Shown here one piece after another: positions 35,827 to 47,300 of a stretch of 64,000 nucleotides of DNA. Each line of letters opens with the position of its first letter. Position 1 is the first letter of the stretch. The DNA is from Proales similis (Eukaryota; Rotifera; Eurotatoria; Ploima; Proalidae). The position numbers and the translations under genes were made by a program. The notes under the pieces are model-generated. The model was not told the origin of the DNA and ran no database searches. It worked only from the letters and a program-made list of their open reading frames with translations. The stretch is from NCBI GenBank assembly GCA_019059635.1, contig JAGVRJ010000007.1:558001-622000 (forward strand). The letters are read 5' to 3'.

Positions 35827-36384
35827 TTTCTTTGCGTTCTTTGGCGGGTATTTATTTTGGCTTTGAAGGTTTCTGAACGTTTGCTTCAAGTTTAGAAATG
35901 GCAAGGCAAGTGTGGAAAAATCAAAGCAAATAGAAACGAAAGAGCGCGCAATCGGAAGAGAACGAACGAGATTTATTTTCGTTAAATTTGTCAATTTGAG
36001 CTCATTCGAGCCGCTTAAATAAATACTCTTGGCCAAGAGCCGATCCTCGACATTTGATTCGATTTCGCAACGAGTTGTTTGAGCGATCGTCGGCTCTGAA
36101 CCAGAGCAGCTCAACGACGCATTGAATTTTTTCGTGAAATTTCTTTTCATTCGCTTGCATCGATAGAAATACTCTGCATTGATGTTGTTGCTGTTGTTTT
36201 ATTTAAATTTTATCAAGTTTTGAGTTATTCAAGTAAATGAATGAAGAATAGTAAAAATGCACACCGCCTCCCCTCTCTCATGCTGCTCCTCCTTCTCCTC
36301 TGTGTTGTTACAATCGTTTCTTTTAAAATTTATCTCGGTTTTCTAGTTGGTCAAAGCGGATGTTTCATTCTAGAATTGAAGTGT
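35827..36384. other. Spacer between small peptide gene and POMP
   Basis: 558 bp with the promoter of the small peptide gene and the POMP 3' UTR. One open frame (about 35722-36150, minus) is just the peptide gene's first exon read upstream through its 5' region. AT-rich, no other coding evidence. Confidence 0.45.
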
Positions 36385-36964
36385 TCACTTTCGCTCCAAC
36401 TCGCTGTGAGCGTCAATATTGAACTCGCGGAACTCGCGCTGATCTAAAAAGTTTGGCGTAGATTTACTACTTTCAGCTTGGCCTTGTGGGTGAATGCAGC
36501 TGCTTACTGTTCAAGATGTCTTCGATGACCAGAGACTCGTCCTCTCCTCGAAGAACGCTTGTCATCAAATTAGAACTTCTCAGACAAGGCAGGCGTCCAA
36601 CTTTAGAGGCGAATTCGCGCTCCATCTTGAGCTTCAACGGAGCATAAAGTCCTTGACTTTGTCTAAGCTGAGCCAAAAGCGACTCATCTTCCAGCTTAAG
36701 CCGCTAAATCGTTGTTAACCAATGAATAAGGCCTCTTGCATTTTGGTTGTTTGATTCAAACCGCTTACGTTCTTCTCGCTCATCTCGAGCGGATGTACAG
36801 GCTCAAGATGGTCCTTGACTCGGCGCATTCTATTCAAAATGATTGCATTGCAGATCGATGGCTCCAAATAACGATGGCCCCTCTGCTTACCCATCGCCCA
36901 GTGTGTCCTGGACTCCGAAATCGTTCTCCTTGAGTATTGACTTGCTCTCTCGAATAAATGACAT
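36385..36964 (-). CDS. POMP: Proteasome maturation protein (Ump1)
   Basis: Four exons (36891-36964, 36769-36829, 36508-36703, 36385-36443) join in phase to 129 residues; human has 141. POMP chaperones assembly of the 20S half-proteasome at the ER. Matches in order: FGVQDTLGDGMRRVKDHL, EPVHPLEMSEKN (HPLELSEKN in human), QGLYAPLKLKME, RLPCLRSSNL and VLRGEDESLVIEDILN. The C-terminus (FREFNIDAHSELERK) differs from vertebrates but is reached by a clean GT-AG intron. The ATG at 36964 follows an AT-rich leader. It lies divergently to RPL27 and within 2 kb of the proteasome gene PSMC5. Confidence 0.93.
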
Positions 36965-37613
36965 TGCGATTGAATTTGCCGTGGTCGTCTACTTGAAATA
37001 TCGGTTACAAGCGATTTTAAAATCAACGTCTCTCGCACTGTTTGCTGTTTATATGCTTTCGGCTTCAATTTTATTTTGTCACTCTCGTCCAACATCGAAT
37101 TTAAATTCACATTTTACTTTGTTGCTGTTGCAATTTCAGCCGTTAGAGCGTTGGCTGATTCAATTCCTGAATTTTTCAGACTCGGGTGTGGGAGAAAGAC
37201 GAAGGGGTGATGGAGAACAAGGGGCCTAGTTGTCCTGGGTCGCAACCAAAAGGGCTGTTGAAGCCTACTCAGGTCACGGAGCGTTAAAGCGGCCGACTTT
37301 GATTTCTAGTGATCGAGTGAGGCATTTTATGAATAAAGTTAAGCATTGCGCAGAACGGCGCGGTGGACCATACTTGTGCGGCGTTTTAAATTCGCTGAAT
37401 GCATTTGAAGTCACTTTGCATGCTCGACAACGACGTGCACACTGGATTTGCCGGTCTGTAACAAATCGCTGCTCTCTTAAACGCTCGCCTCGTCCAAATG
37501 CGATCTGATTTAATCGGCAGCAGGACGCGCTCAGAATCAGCGAGGCTTGATTGATAATTGCGACCAATTTAGTTTAGACTTCGTTCAGCGACTAAAGTCG
37601 ATTGCAGCCGAAC
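36965..37613. other. Divergent promoter region POMP / RPL27
   Basis: 649 bp between head-to-head starts. Several open frames are present in 36.8-37.5 kb, but none resembles a protein and they overlap POMP exons antisense. No pyrimidine-rich TOP motif is obvious near the RPL27 ATG. Confidence 0.45.
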
Positions 37614-38214
37614 ATGGGTAAAATTATGAAGCAAGGCCGAGTTGTGCTCATTTTGGGCGGACGATATGCCGGACGAAAGGCCATGGTGGTCAAGGTAAAC
37701 CGTCAAATCGACAAATGCGACCAACTTCGACTGATTTTCAAATTCTCAAGTCCTACGATGAGGGCTCTAACGATCGACCCTATTCGCACTGTTTGGTTGC
37801 CGGCGTCGACCGATACCCGCGCCGAGTGACCAGCTCGATGGGCAAGAAGCAGCAGGAGAAACGATCGAAGATCAAGCCGTTCGTTCGAGTCGTCAACTGC
37901 AATCACTTGATGCCAACCAGGTAAGAAGACTTTTTTCAAAACGCCTTCCATTCAAATCACGTGTGTACTTATGTATATTGGGCGTGTCTAGATACTCTGT
38001 CGATCTCACATTCGAGAAGGGTCGCGTCGGCAAAGATATCTTCAAGGACCCTGCTTTGAGACGAAAAGCCAAAGCCGAGATCAAGGCCAAGTTCGAAGAA
38101 AGGTGAGTCTCATAATTGCTTGACATGCATTTTCCATTCGCCTATAAATACGCTTCGTCACACAGATACAAGTCGGGCAAGAACAGATGGTTCTTTTCAA
38201 AGTTGAGATTCTAA
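37614..38214 (+). CDS. RPL27: Ribosomal protein L27 (eL27)
   Basis: Four exons (37614-37694, 37751-37920, 37992-38102, 38166-38214) give 136 residues, identical in length to human RPL27. Cytosolic 60S protein. Sequence blocks: [20 protein letters not shown] (KOW-type start), [52 protein letters not shown], and the basic C-terminus [12 protein letters not shown]. Introns are 56-71 bp. AATAAA follows at 38281-38286. Confidence 0.98.
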
Positions 38215-38472
38215 GCTCTCTCTCTCTCTTGCTCTCCTAGCACAGAGCTTGGCCGACGAGTTTCAACATTGAACGGAAAATAATAAATCGCAAAAAAAGA
38301 CAAAAAAAAGCTTGATAATTTCTAGACTGCAGCTGAGTGTGAAATCTGGCGATCGGCCTTAAACCCGATGCTTGCTGATAGAGGCCGCCTAAAATACACT
38401 GAAACGAAAACTGGACACTTTTCATTGATTTTCAATTCTGTTTTAGGAAATAAAACACCAATTTAACAGAAA

Positions 38473-39830
38473 ATGTCGAAGATTGCCGGCGGAGATGTGG
38501 TCGAGATGCAGGGTGATGAGATGACCCGAGTAATCTGGGACCTGATCAAAGAGAAGCTCATCTTGCCCTATGTTGATCTCAACATCCACTACTTCGATTT
38601 GGGCATGGAGAACCGAGACGCTACCGACGACCAAGTGACTGTCGAGGCGGCCGAGGCCATTCTCAAGTACAACGTGGGCATTAAATGCGCCACCATCACT
38701 CCGGACGAGGCTCGTGTCAAAGAGTTCAATTTGAAAAAGATGTGGAAATCGCCGAACGGCACAATTCGAAACATTCTCGGCGGAACAGTGTTCCGAGAGC
38801 CGATCATTTGCAAAAATGTGCCTCGACTGGTGCCAGGCTGGACCAGGCCGATTGTGATTGGTCGACATGCTTTCGGCGATCAGTACCGAGCCACCGACTT
38901 TGTGGTGCCTGGCGATGGCAAGCTCGAAATTAAATTCACTCCGAGCGACGCCTCGCAGCAGCCTATTGAACACGTCGTCTACGAATTCAAGCAAGGTGGC
39001 GGCGTGGCCCTTTCCATGTACAACACGGACAAGTCGATTCGCGAGTTCGCACACAGTTCATTCCAGTTCGCCCTTCAAAAGGGCTGGCCTCTCTACATGA
39101 GCACCAAAAACACAATATTGAAAAAGTACGACGGTCGCTTCAAGGACATTTTTGCTGAAATCTACGAGCAGTAAGTATTCACAAGGCCAATACCTTCTAA
39201 AGTACACTTGAGATCTAAATTTGGATTTGAAAGGGACTACAAGTCGCAGTTCGAGGCCAAAGGAATCTGGTACGAGCACCGACTTATTGATGACATGGTC
39301 GCCTCGGCTCTTAAGTTGGACGGCGGCTTTGTCTGGGCCTGCAAGAACTACGATGGTGACGTTCAATCGGACAGTGTAGCCCAGGGCTTCGGCTCTCTAG
39401 GCCTTATGACCTCTGTACTGGTGTGCCCGGACGGAAAGACGATCGAGTCTGAGGCTGCTCACGGAACAGTCACTCGACACTTCCGCATGCATCAACAAGG
39501 CAAAGAGACCAGTACCAATCCGATTGCGTCCATCTTTGCCTGGACTCGAGGCCTCTTGCACCGCGCTCGCTTGGACAACAACTCGCGGCTTGAGGACTAT
39601 GCCCAGAAACTGGAGCAGACCTGCATTGAGACGATTGAGTCCGGCTTCATGACCAAGGACTTGGCGATTTGCATCAAGGGCAACCAGTAAGTTCACTTGG
39701 TCCTCTCTCTGGCTTGACAGCTTGCGCTCAAGACTATTTCCGAAGGGTGCAACGAAGCGACTACTTGAACACTTTTGAGTTTCTGGACAAACTTCAGGAA
39801 AATTTGAACAAAAAAATGGGCGGCCAGTAG
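38473..39830 (+). CDS. IDH1: NADP-dependent isocitrate dehydrogenase, cytosolic type
   Basis: Three exons (38473-39170, 39234-39686, 39746-39830) give 411 residues; human IDH1 has 414. Oxidises isocitrate to 2-oxoglutarate and makes NADPH. Seen: [17 protein letters not shown] at the start with no targeting leader, substrate loop [31 protein letters not shown] (the Arg corresponding to human R132 lies in IGRHAF), [13 protein letters not shown], catalytic LIDDMV and [19 protein letters not shown] region HGTVTRHFR, and C-terminal [11 protein letters not shown]. The protein ends KKMGGQ, so the peroxisomal SKL/AKL-type tail of vertebrate IDH1 is absent. The mitochondrial presequence of IDH2 is absent too. 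A cytosolic enzyme is inferred. Confidence 0.98.
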
Positions 39831-40413
39831 ACGCCAATTTCAAGGTTTTTAAAACACATCAAAAGAGTAGCACCGGTTAGGAATTTGCGAATTTTAAAAT
39901 GTCGATCTAGAGTTTAGAGTTGAAGGTTATTTATTATTTTTAGAGTTTGAGTCGCGCATTAATAAAAGACGCTTTTGAGTCAAAAATTTTTTCTCAGTCT
40001 CTTTCTGAATTCTGTTCAACTGTGAATAGCGAATGATTTATTTTTTGCTGAACGCCAATTGAGTGCTTGATTAGTGATTATGCTCGTTGGTCTACTTGAG
40101 CAGCTTCGTATTGTGAGCTCATTGAACAAACATCTAAAATAAAATCTCTGGCCGCTTGCGATGTTAAAAATGTCAATAAAAAAGCGAAATAAAATAAAAA
40201 TAAAGAAAATAGCAGCGCAGAGAAGGCTAAGGAGGCTGGCAAAACCACAGCCATGAGAATGAGCTAGACTGCTCGAAGTTTGAAGAAACTTCTACGCACG
40301 GTAACCAAGGCAAATGACATTATTTCAGTGCGCTGTTGCATAAGCGCTCCCTCCTCGCCAAGTTAAAGGTTTAAATTTAAATTGAGCCGACCGGCGTTGT
40401 CAGTCGGTGAGCA
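39831..40413. other. Intergenic region IDH / ARM-TIR gene
   Basis: 583 AT-rich bases. AATAAA at 39961 serves IDH. The rest upstream of 40414 is the presumed ARM-TIR promoter, with no coding frame. Confidence 0.5.
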
Positions 40414-42174
40414 ATGAACGAAAATTCTGAAAACTATCAGCTCGTGCCATACGAGCCGGCGTCCAACAGTTTAAGAGGAAGATTGAGTGAAATAAAGAAA
40501 AACGAGTCGAGCTCGGAGACCAAGTCGAACGAAATCGCACAGCTGCTTCAGTATTTGGGCCAGTTTGCCAACCCAGCCACTCTGCTCGACGACTCGGAGG
40601 CTCTGAACGTGCTCGAGGATGTTACCGAACACTGCTACAAGGATCGCGACTCGTTGAATGTGCTCGTGGAAAATCGCTTTCAACTCATAATCAAATCGCT
40701 CATCTCACAGGTCTATGAAAACTACGCCCAATATGTTGAACAAGGTCAACTGTTTGTGGAACGAGAAAACTTCGACCCGAAGTTGACCGCTCTGCACACA
40801 TTGGTCGAGTTGACCGAGCTGTTGATCATTTGCAGCAAAGAGTTCGCGGCCATGTTCCACATGATCGGCGGCACCAAAATGTTTCTCTGCTTTTTCGACA
40901 ACAAAAAGCTGATGCGACACATGACTACGCACAAACTGGACGAGGTGGTCGGCAGGCGCCGCTCGATCAACTACCAGAAGACTTTGGCCTCCATGCTGAA
41001 CGCGCTTGTGTATCTGAAGACAGGACGGCACCAGTCGTTCGTGGACATGAACGCACCCGCCATTCTGACCGAATTCGCCAACTCGCTGACGTTCGAGCAC
41101 TGCGAGCTCATACTACGCTCTCATTTCGTGCTGGCCACCATGTGCAAGCGAAAAGAGCTCAATCAGCTGAGCAATGTCGAGTTCACCATTCTGATATTGG
41201 AGAAGACAGTGCAGATATTTGCGCAGGCGTGCCAGAAGAAAATGAAATACAACTTGTACCAGTTCGACTTATTCTTCGAGAACGAGATGCGCTCGTTCGA
41301 AATACGCACACTGAACGCACCAAACACGTTCATGGTCATCATATTGAGCGTGGTCGAGGCGTTCATGATGAACGATGAGATCAAGTATCGAATGTTCGGA
41401 ACGCTGCGCAACGCCCTGCTCGTGCTCTTGATTCAAGGCGACCTGGTCGAGAAGTACTTGGCCTTGTCCATAATGACCTCGTTGGCGTTCGACGACGTTC
41501 TGAACGAAAAGATTCGGCAAAACTCGAACGCACTTGTTCTAATCGACCAAGTTCTCACCCAAACTTTGAACATGGACGAGTCCATCAGATCTCTGGCAAC
41601 GTGTCTCAAACAAGTTTTAAACTTGCGCAAAATATGCAACGAATATAACGCGCGCACAGAAAGCGCCGGCATTCTCTCCCAGCAAAAGAGAGCCAGCGTC
41701 AATGCCAGATCGAGCTCTCTGGACAAGAAGGTGCTGATCAGTTACCACACCTCGAACGAGCTAGTTTGCATGCGAATCAGAAACGAGCTGCAAGCGTGCG
41801 GCTTCAATGCCGAGCTCATTGAGCGCAAATTCATGAACAGTCTCGACATGCAGGGTGTGATCAAGAGCATCGAATCGTGCGAGTGCCTCCTGATTTGCTT
41901 GAGCTCAAGCTACGAGTTTGAAAAGATCTGTCAGTTCGAGGCGGTGCTCGCCAATAAGATCAAAAAGCCAATTGTTCCGGTGATTGTGCAAAACAAATAC
42001 GAGCCCGACTATTGGATCGAAGATCTGCTCGGCAGCCAAAAGGCGGTTTACGTCGGCCTGGGCAACATGCGAACATCTATAGGCCAACTTGAAAAGGAGA
42101 TAGCTTGTCGAGCGAGGATCAAAGCTCGCCCGCCAAGCAGCTCCGCCAGATCCGTCACCTGCTCGATTGTTTGA
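40414..42174 (+). CDS. ARM-repeat + TIR domain protein with CaaX-like C-terminus
   Basis: Intronless, 586 residues. Residues 1-430 are helical, armadillo-like (LHTLVELTELLIICSKE, LASMLNALVYLKTG, YLALSIMTSLAFDD). Residues about 435-555 form a TIR domain: strand KKVLISYHTS, the helix around NELQACGFNAELIE, CECLLICLSSSYEFEKICQ, then FEAVLANKIKKPIVPVIV. The Glu of QFEAVLA sits 13 residues before the Pro of IVPV, the same spacing as the catalytic Glu of SARM1 (KEIVTAL to IVP). It is therefore a candidate NAD hydrolase. No SAM domains are present, unlike SARM1. It resembles the ARM-TIR families expanded in lophotrochozoans. The last four residues, CSIV, fit a prenylation CaaX box after a basic, Ser-rich linker. 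Confidence 0.85.
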   Translation: MNENSENYQLVPYEPASNSLRGRLSEIKKNESSSETKSNEIAQLLQYLGQFANPATLLDDSEALNVLEDVTEHCYKDRDSLNVLVENRFQLIIKSLISQVYENYAQYVEQGQLFVERENFDPKLTALHTLVELTELLIICSKEFAAMFHMIGGTKMFLCFFDNKKLMRHMTTHKLDEVVGRRRSINYQKTLASMLNALVYLKTGRHQSFVDMNAPAILTEFANSLTFEHCELILRSHFVLATMCKRKELNQLSNVEFTILILEKTVQIFAQACQKKMKYNLYQFDLFFENEMRSFEIRTLNAPNTFMVIILSVVEAFMMNDEIKYRMFGTLRNALLVLLIQGDLVEKYLALSIMTSLAFDDVLNEKIRQNSNALVLIDQVLTQTLNMDESIRSLATCLKQVLNLRKICNEYNARTESAGILSQQKRASVNARSSSLDKKVLISYHTSNELVCMRIRNELQACGFNAELIERKFMNSLDMQGVIKSIESCECLLICLSSSYEFEKICQFEAVLANKIKKPIVPVIVQNKYEPDYWIEDLLGSQKAVYVGLGNMRTSIGQLEKEIACRARIKARPPSSSARSVTCSIV

Positions 42175-42318
42175 TCTTCAGAGCAGCCTTAGAGGCCTTG
42201 AAAACCTTCTTTTCTTTCTTGTCACATACGATTGTTTCTCTTTCTATCCTGTTCTCATTCGAATTAAAATAAAATTATTTAACCACTTGAACGTTGATTT
42301 ATTAACGGCTGCAGTGCT

Positions 42319-43674
42319 TCAAGCAATCCAAATATCGGATGAGCAGTCGCCTCCGGGGTAACGGGTCTCATGTGCTCGGAAGGGGCCGTTTTCGATCTGG
42401 CCAAAATCAATTAGAAATGTGGGATCCAGCTTAAGGCCGCCTTGCTGCGTGTCGCAGTGAATGAGAATCAAATGGGAGCCATTCTCGCTCAGTTCCGGAT
42501 AGAACTGATCGTCCCAAGTGCTGAACAACGAGTTGGTGACGTACAAGCGTTTGCCGTCCAGACTCAGCTGAATCATTTGAGGACCAGCCTGAAGCTTTTT
42601 GCCGCAATGAATCTGCTCTTGACCAATGAGACCACCGCACCAGAGCTGGCCGACCTGCTTCGGCTTGAATGGGTCGCTTATGTCGTACTGTCTGATGTCG
42701 CCGTGAAGCCAGTTGACGAAATAGAGAAACCTGTCGTCCATTGAGATTATCAAGTCAGTAATGAGACCGGGCACTGGGGATGGCATCGAGTCAGTCTGAA
42801 CTTGCTCGATTTGAATCGCTTTTTCGACTCGCCACTCGCCAAGCTCATCCTGAAACCAATGCCAAATAGAGCTGCTGAGCGCACAGCCCACGTAGCCGTG
42901 GCAGCTCTTCGGATTGTGCAAGAATCGAAGCTCAAGCGGGATCTGGCCATCGGCGCCCAAATCGAACTCTTTTATGCGCTTCTGCTCTTTCCAATCCCAC
43001 AAGTGAATCTTGCTTCCATACTTGCCGGCGCCCACTTCTTCGGGACTGAAGCCGCGTTGATAAGTGTTTGGCGAGGCCCATTCGCTACTCATCATTACGT
43101 TCAAGTAAGGCTGGTACCAGAAATCGTAGGCAAACGGAACCTCACGCGGCTGGTTCCATCTGCCGATCATTTTAAACTCACTTGACATGAGTGCAAAGCC
43201 TCCGGGCGACTCGCCTTTGCTGTTGCCTAAACAAGAGATCATTATGTTACCATCAGCCAGACAATGAATTGTATGGGGCGCGCTCAAATCGAGCTCAAAC
43301 AGCTCGCTCGGCTCGACAGTTTTGTGCAACGAGGGACGTCTAGGTTCGATGGTGTCTACCACATACAGACGACTGCTCTTCAAGCCGGCTAGTAGAAGAA
43401 ATCGACGGGTCTTGGTCGAATCTCCGCAACAGCTCGAGCATGCATTCCAGCCAAAGTGGTGCAACTCATCGCCAACATTGGGCATGGCCAGCGTGTGAAT
43501 GACTTGGCCGAAATTTTCAGACTGTGGGTCAACGTCACTGGTCACAAGGCAGTCGGGCTTGCTTTCTTTGCCGCTGTAAATGGCCACCGTGTAGACGATC
43601 TTCTCTCGTTCGGCCTTTATCGCTTCACTCGGAGACAAGTAGCCGGGGCCTTTACTGCAACATTCCACGCCCAT
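42319..43674 (-). CDS. SELENBP1: Selenium-binding protein 1 / methanethiol oxidase
   Basis: Intronless, 451 residues; human has 472. It oxidises methanethiol to H2S, formaldehyde and H2O2. Blocks: CCSKGPGYLSPSEAIKAERE, ELHHFGWNACSSCCGDSTK (the CxxC-type metal/selenium site), HTIHCLADGNIMISCLG, YDFWYQPYLNVMMSSEWASPN, IPLELRFLHNPKSCHGYVGCALSS, RFLYFVNWLHGDIRQYDISDP, AGPQMIQLSLDGKRLYVTNSLFS and the terminal RYPGGDCSSDIWIA. The conserved His residues of the copper-site motifs (HHFGW, HTIHC, RFLHN, WLHGD, AHETRYPGGD) are all there. I use the ATG at 43674 (MGVECC). The frame is open slightly upstream without an ATG. It ends convergently to the ARM-TIR gene, 144 bp apart. Confidence 0.97.
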   Translation of the reverse strand: MGVECCSKGPGYLSPSEAIKAEREKIVYTVAIYSGKESKPDCLVTSDVDPQSENFGQVIHTLAMPNVGDELHHFGWNACSSCCGDSTKTRRFLLLAGLKSSRLYVVDTIEPRRPSLHKTVEPSELFELDLSAPHTIHCLADGNIMISCLGNSKGESPGGFALMSSEFKMIGRWNQPREVPFAYDFWYQPYLNVMMSSEWASPNTYQRGFSPEEVGAGKYGSKIHLWDWKEQKRIKEFDLGADGQIPLELRFLHNPKSCHGYVGCALSSSIWHWFQDELGEWRVEKAIQIEQVQTDSMPSPVPGLITDLIISMDDRFLYFVNWLHGDIRQYDISDPFKPKQVGQLWCGGLIGQEQIHCGKKLQAGPQMIQLSLDGKRLYVTNSLFSTWDDQFYPELSENGSHLILIHCDTQQGGLKLDPTFLIDFGQIENGPFRAHETRYPGGDCSSDIWIA

Positions 43675-44307
43675 CTTTCTGGAGCCCAATCCGATCCAAC
43701 CAAAGAGAACGAAGGTTCAATGGATTTTTTCTTGCAGAATGAGAAATAATTAAAATTCAGGAGTGTACAAGTTTGAGCGTTGCGAGCAGCTCAAGTTCGA
43801 TCGGCGTTGACTAAGCATTCGATGAAGCGTTCGACAAGAGCGAGTTTCGAATCGAGCTCGGCCACGCATAAAAGACTCGAGAAGACATCTTGCTCGTCGA
43901 ACCAAAATTCGGCTGCGTCTAAACACAAATTTGATTATAGCACACGTATGCTCTTGGCGCAGTTGAACTGCAAAGGCGATGGGAAAGAATTTCAGAGAAA
44001 AAGAAACAAAGAGAAATGGACCAGCAAGACGTTTGACGATTAGTCTCTTTGAATCTAAAGTCAGCACAGTTTGGCCAAGATTTATTCGCGAATCTAGCAC
44101 ACATTGAGCTGCGCATTCGTGCTCTAAAGATCATCTAACAATATGCTAACACGCTAAACATCCAGCAATAAACGAACGAAGATGGAAGCGAACAAAGAGA
44201 AAAGCAAATCTAAAGCTGATCTAGTCAAGTCTACTACTCAGGTCTAAGTGATGCGATGTTTGGATTATGCTTGTTGACTGATTGGTGATTGTTGTTGCGC
44301 ATGCGGT
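43675..44307. other. SELENBP1 promoter / 3' UTR of the PDZ-C2 gene
   Basis: 633 bp between two minus-strand genes. Open frames on both strands here have no family match. Most likely the PDZ-C2 3' UTR followed by the SELENBP1 promoter. Confidence 0.4.
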
Positions 44308-47300
44308 TTAGTTTTCGTTCAGTTTCTTAATTGTCTCCTCCCAGACAGACTGATGCTTCAGCTGATAAGTGCCTGTGTGCCCAGTCTGCAGGTCTGGCAG
44401 ATTGGCCAGCTCGACCAAACACTGACCCATGAACGAGCGTCTGAACAGAGCCCGGTTGTTCTTGACCATCACGTCCAGATGCTTGCTCTTTAGCTCCTCA
44501 TCGCTCAGCTCGAGTTCGAGCGTCTCACTGCACTTGACGGCCTCTCCATCTTTTTGCAGTTTGCCTTTGCACTTTCGCTTCTTAGCATCTGGCTGCAAAC
44601 TTAGGCGAACGTAGGCGTCGCGCAGATCGCTTTCGATTAGATTGCGCGCATCGAGCAGTTTGATCTGAAGCTTTTGCGCTTCAGGATCGTAGACCAGACT
44701 GAGCTCGAGCTGACCATAGCTTTCGAGAGGCTTGACAGTGCGACCACGTCGACCGCTCGTCTTTTCTTCGTGCTCTTCGGCGGCCGACGAGTCGTCTACA
44801 AGTTCGTTGCATTCTGCGATGCTCTTTCTCATCGGCGAGCCGGACAACGAGCGTGGCAATAGGCCAGCGAGCCTTCGAATCGGCGACTGAGATGTCTCGC
44901 TCCTTGTCAATCTCCAGGCTAGAGAGATTTTCTCATCGTTAAATCCAATTTCATTCTACAAGTAACAACGATCCGATCTCATGCCCTGCACAGACGAACA
45001 GGCGAACGTCACCTTACAACGAGAGTACAACGACCAGCCGCTACTTACTTCCTTTGTGCTTGGCCTTTTCTTTATCCGCATCTGTCGAATCAATTTTATT
45101 ATTTGGCAAGTGTAAAGACAAAAATCGACTTTATTGGGTTATCGTGTTTGTAATCAGTTTATAAGAAATGCGGCTGTGCTATTTAAAAGGCGATCAAGTG
45201 AATTGTCTACTCGATCGAAATTGACTTCTGATCTGAGCTCACACTTTCTGTTTGGTCTTGGTGGTTCTGAGCTTATTTTTGTTCTTTTTTTTCTTTTAAT
45301 TTCATTCATTGGCTGACGTGAATTAGAAGCGATGAAGCATGAGCGAAAAGAGACGATTACTACAAAGGAATAAACATTTTTTTTGAATTGTTGCTGACTA
45401 TTAGGTCGGTCACTAAAATTGCAGTGGATAAAATTGAAATGAAGAAAATTGGTCAAAAAGATAGAAGCGAAGTGACGTCCCGAAAATTGATCGAAAACGG
45501 GACGTCAAGAAGATTAAAAAAAATTTGAAAGAAAAATGGAATTGACTGGCTTTCGAATCTGGAAATAATGGCCAATGGAACAGAGAGCCGCAGCAGCAGT
45601 AGCAGTAATTGAGTGCATGAGTGTTGGACGCTCTGCTTACAATAAAAGGAGTTGCAAACAGAACAACATTGAAAGAGGCGCGCATCATTGGCTGCAGGCG
45701 ACATCATCACATTGTGGTCGTCTGGCTATCAAACACTCGACGAGAACTAAACTCACTGGCCGATGTAGCGTTCAACAGGGCTAGAAAGAAATAAACAAAT
45801 TTAAGTGAACATTAGACCGATCTGAGCAGAGATCATCAATGTGTTTAGGAGCGATTTTAGACACAGCACACAAACGACAAGCGGGCCTGGGCTGTAGCGA
45901 CGGGCAGCAGCGAGAACAAGAGACATAGACGAACTGGTGAGACTCAGCTTTCCGCTGCTCATTCGTTGACGGTTAGCAGCTTCAGCGTTCATGCTGCAAC
46001 GACTTTGGACGGTTAGACGGTTAACAGACATGCGGCGAAGACCACGACGAGGGTTAGATAAACGAACAAAAATGTTGTTGAACAAAACAATAAACAATTT
46101 TTTATTCTATTAGGCACATTTAAACAGAGCAACCGTAATCCGGTTTGTTCGATGGCATGCATATGTGTGCTTGTGTGTGTGTGTGGGTTAGTCAAAGCAG
46201 AGGCTGGTTATGGAAGAACGAATAAAGTTTTAGCTTCGGTTAATAATGTACTAAAAATGTCACATTTGTGCTTGTAAACGGAAAACAAATGGCTGAATAG
46301 AGAGAAAGGGAGTTGAAGGCTTGCAGCAAGGCACCTGACTCAGCACAATAAGACTGAATGAGATTGCTTCTTTTTTGGCTTTTTTACAGTAGATAGAGCG
46401 AGGCAAGAATGAGAAGTGCTCTCATTCTTGGCTAATCCGCTTCGGGTTTAAAATTGTTAATTGAGCCGAACAGAGCCCGTGCAAGCCGTTGCAGGGATTA
46501 GCGCAAGAACAATGATGAATAGCGTGAACCGAGCGAGTCTGTATCAGGCCGCTCGTTAAGCAGCTCGCCCACATCATCTGTGTTGGCTGCCAAGTCACAC
46601 AGGCTCGTCTCGTCGGTGCGCCTGCCGACTCGTCTTCTCGTCCTGGTCGGCTTGGAGCCGCCCGATGACTGCGATTTAGAGTCGTTGAGCGAAAGCGACG
46701 AGCTTGACGAGCTCGGCGATGAGGGCAGCGAGCCGACCGAGCGCGACGATGAGCTCGCTGGCTCAAAGTAAATGCTCGGCAGTGACAGTGGTGGGGGCGA
46801 GCGTGCTATCGTTCGACGCACTGGCCTCACACATGCATCAGCCGCGTTATATAGACAATCATAAGCACCTGAAGTATTGTTGCTCTGGTTTAGAGTGCGC
46901 GCTCGTTGCTCAATGGTTTCGACAATTTGCTTTAGACCGTCGCTTTAGAGCAAGAAATTAGTTCGTTCAATGCGATATTTTAAGCAGTGGCAGCATTACT
47001 TGTTCTCCTCGCCTTCGAGCAGTTTGCGATATGTGCGAATTTCGACCTCAAGATCAGACTTGGTGACCATGAGCTCGTCATATTCAGACATCATTCTGTT
47101 GAGATCGTCGCGCAGCGCTTCGATCTCGGCGTCTTTCTCTCTGATCAAGTCGCCACTCTCGGCCTCCTCGCGCTTTATTTCCTCTTCCAGGTCTTGAACG
47201 CGGCTCTCTAGCTCGGCGTTTTTCGCCTTCAAGTCAACCACGTTGCGCTTGGAGTCGACCACTTGCAGCTTGAGTCTTCTGGCTTGCTCCTTGTTCACGC

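Noticed and set aside
43750-44100. 116-codon minus-strand frame between SELENBP1 and the C2 exon
   Set aside because: No recognisable protein features, and antisense frames of similar length are open; probably 3' UTR.
45453-45784. Open frames on both strands in the host intron
   Set aside because: No splice-site support, no family resemblance; composition like surrounding intron.
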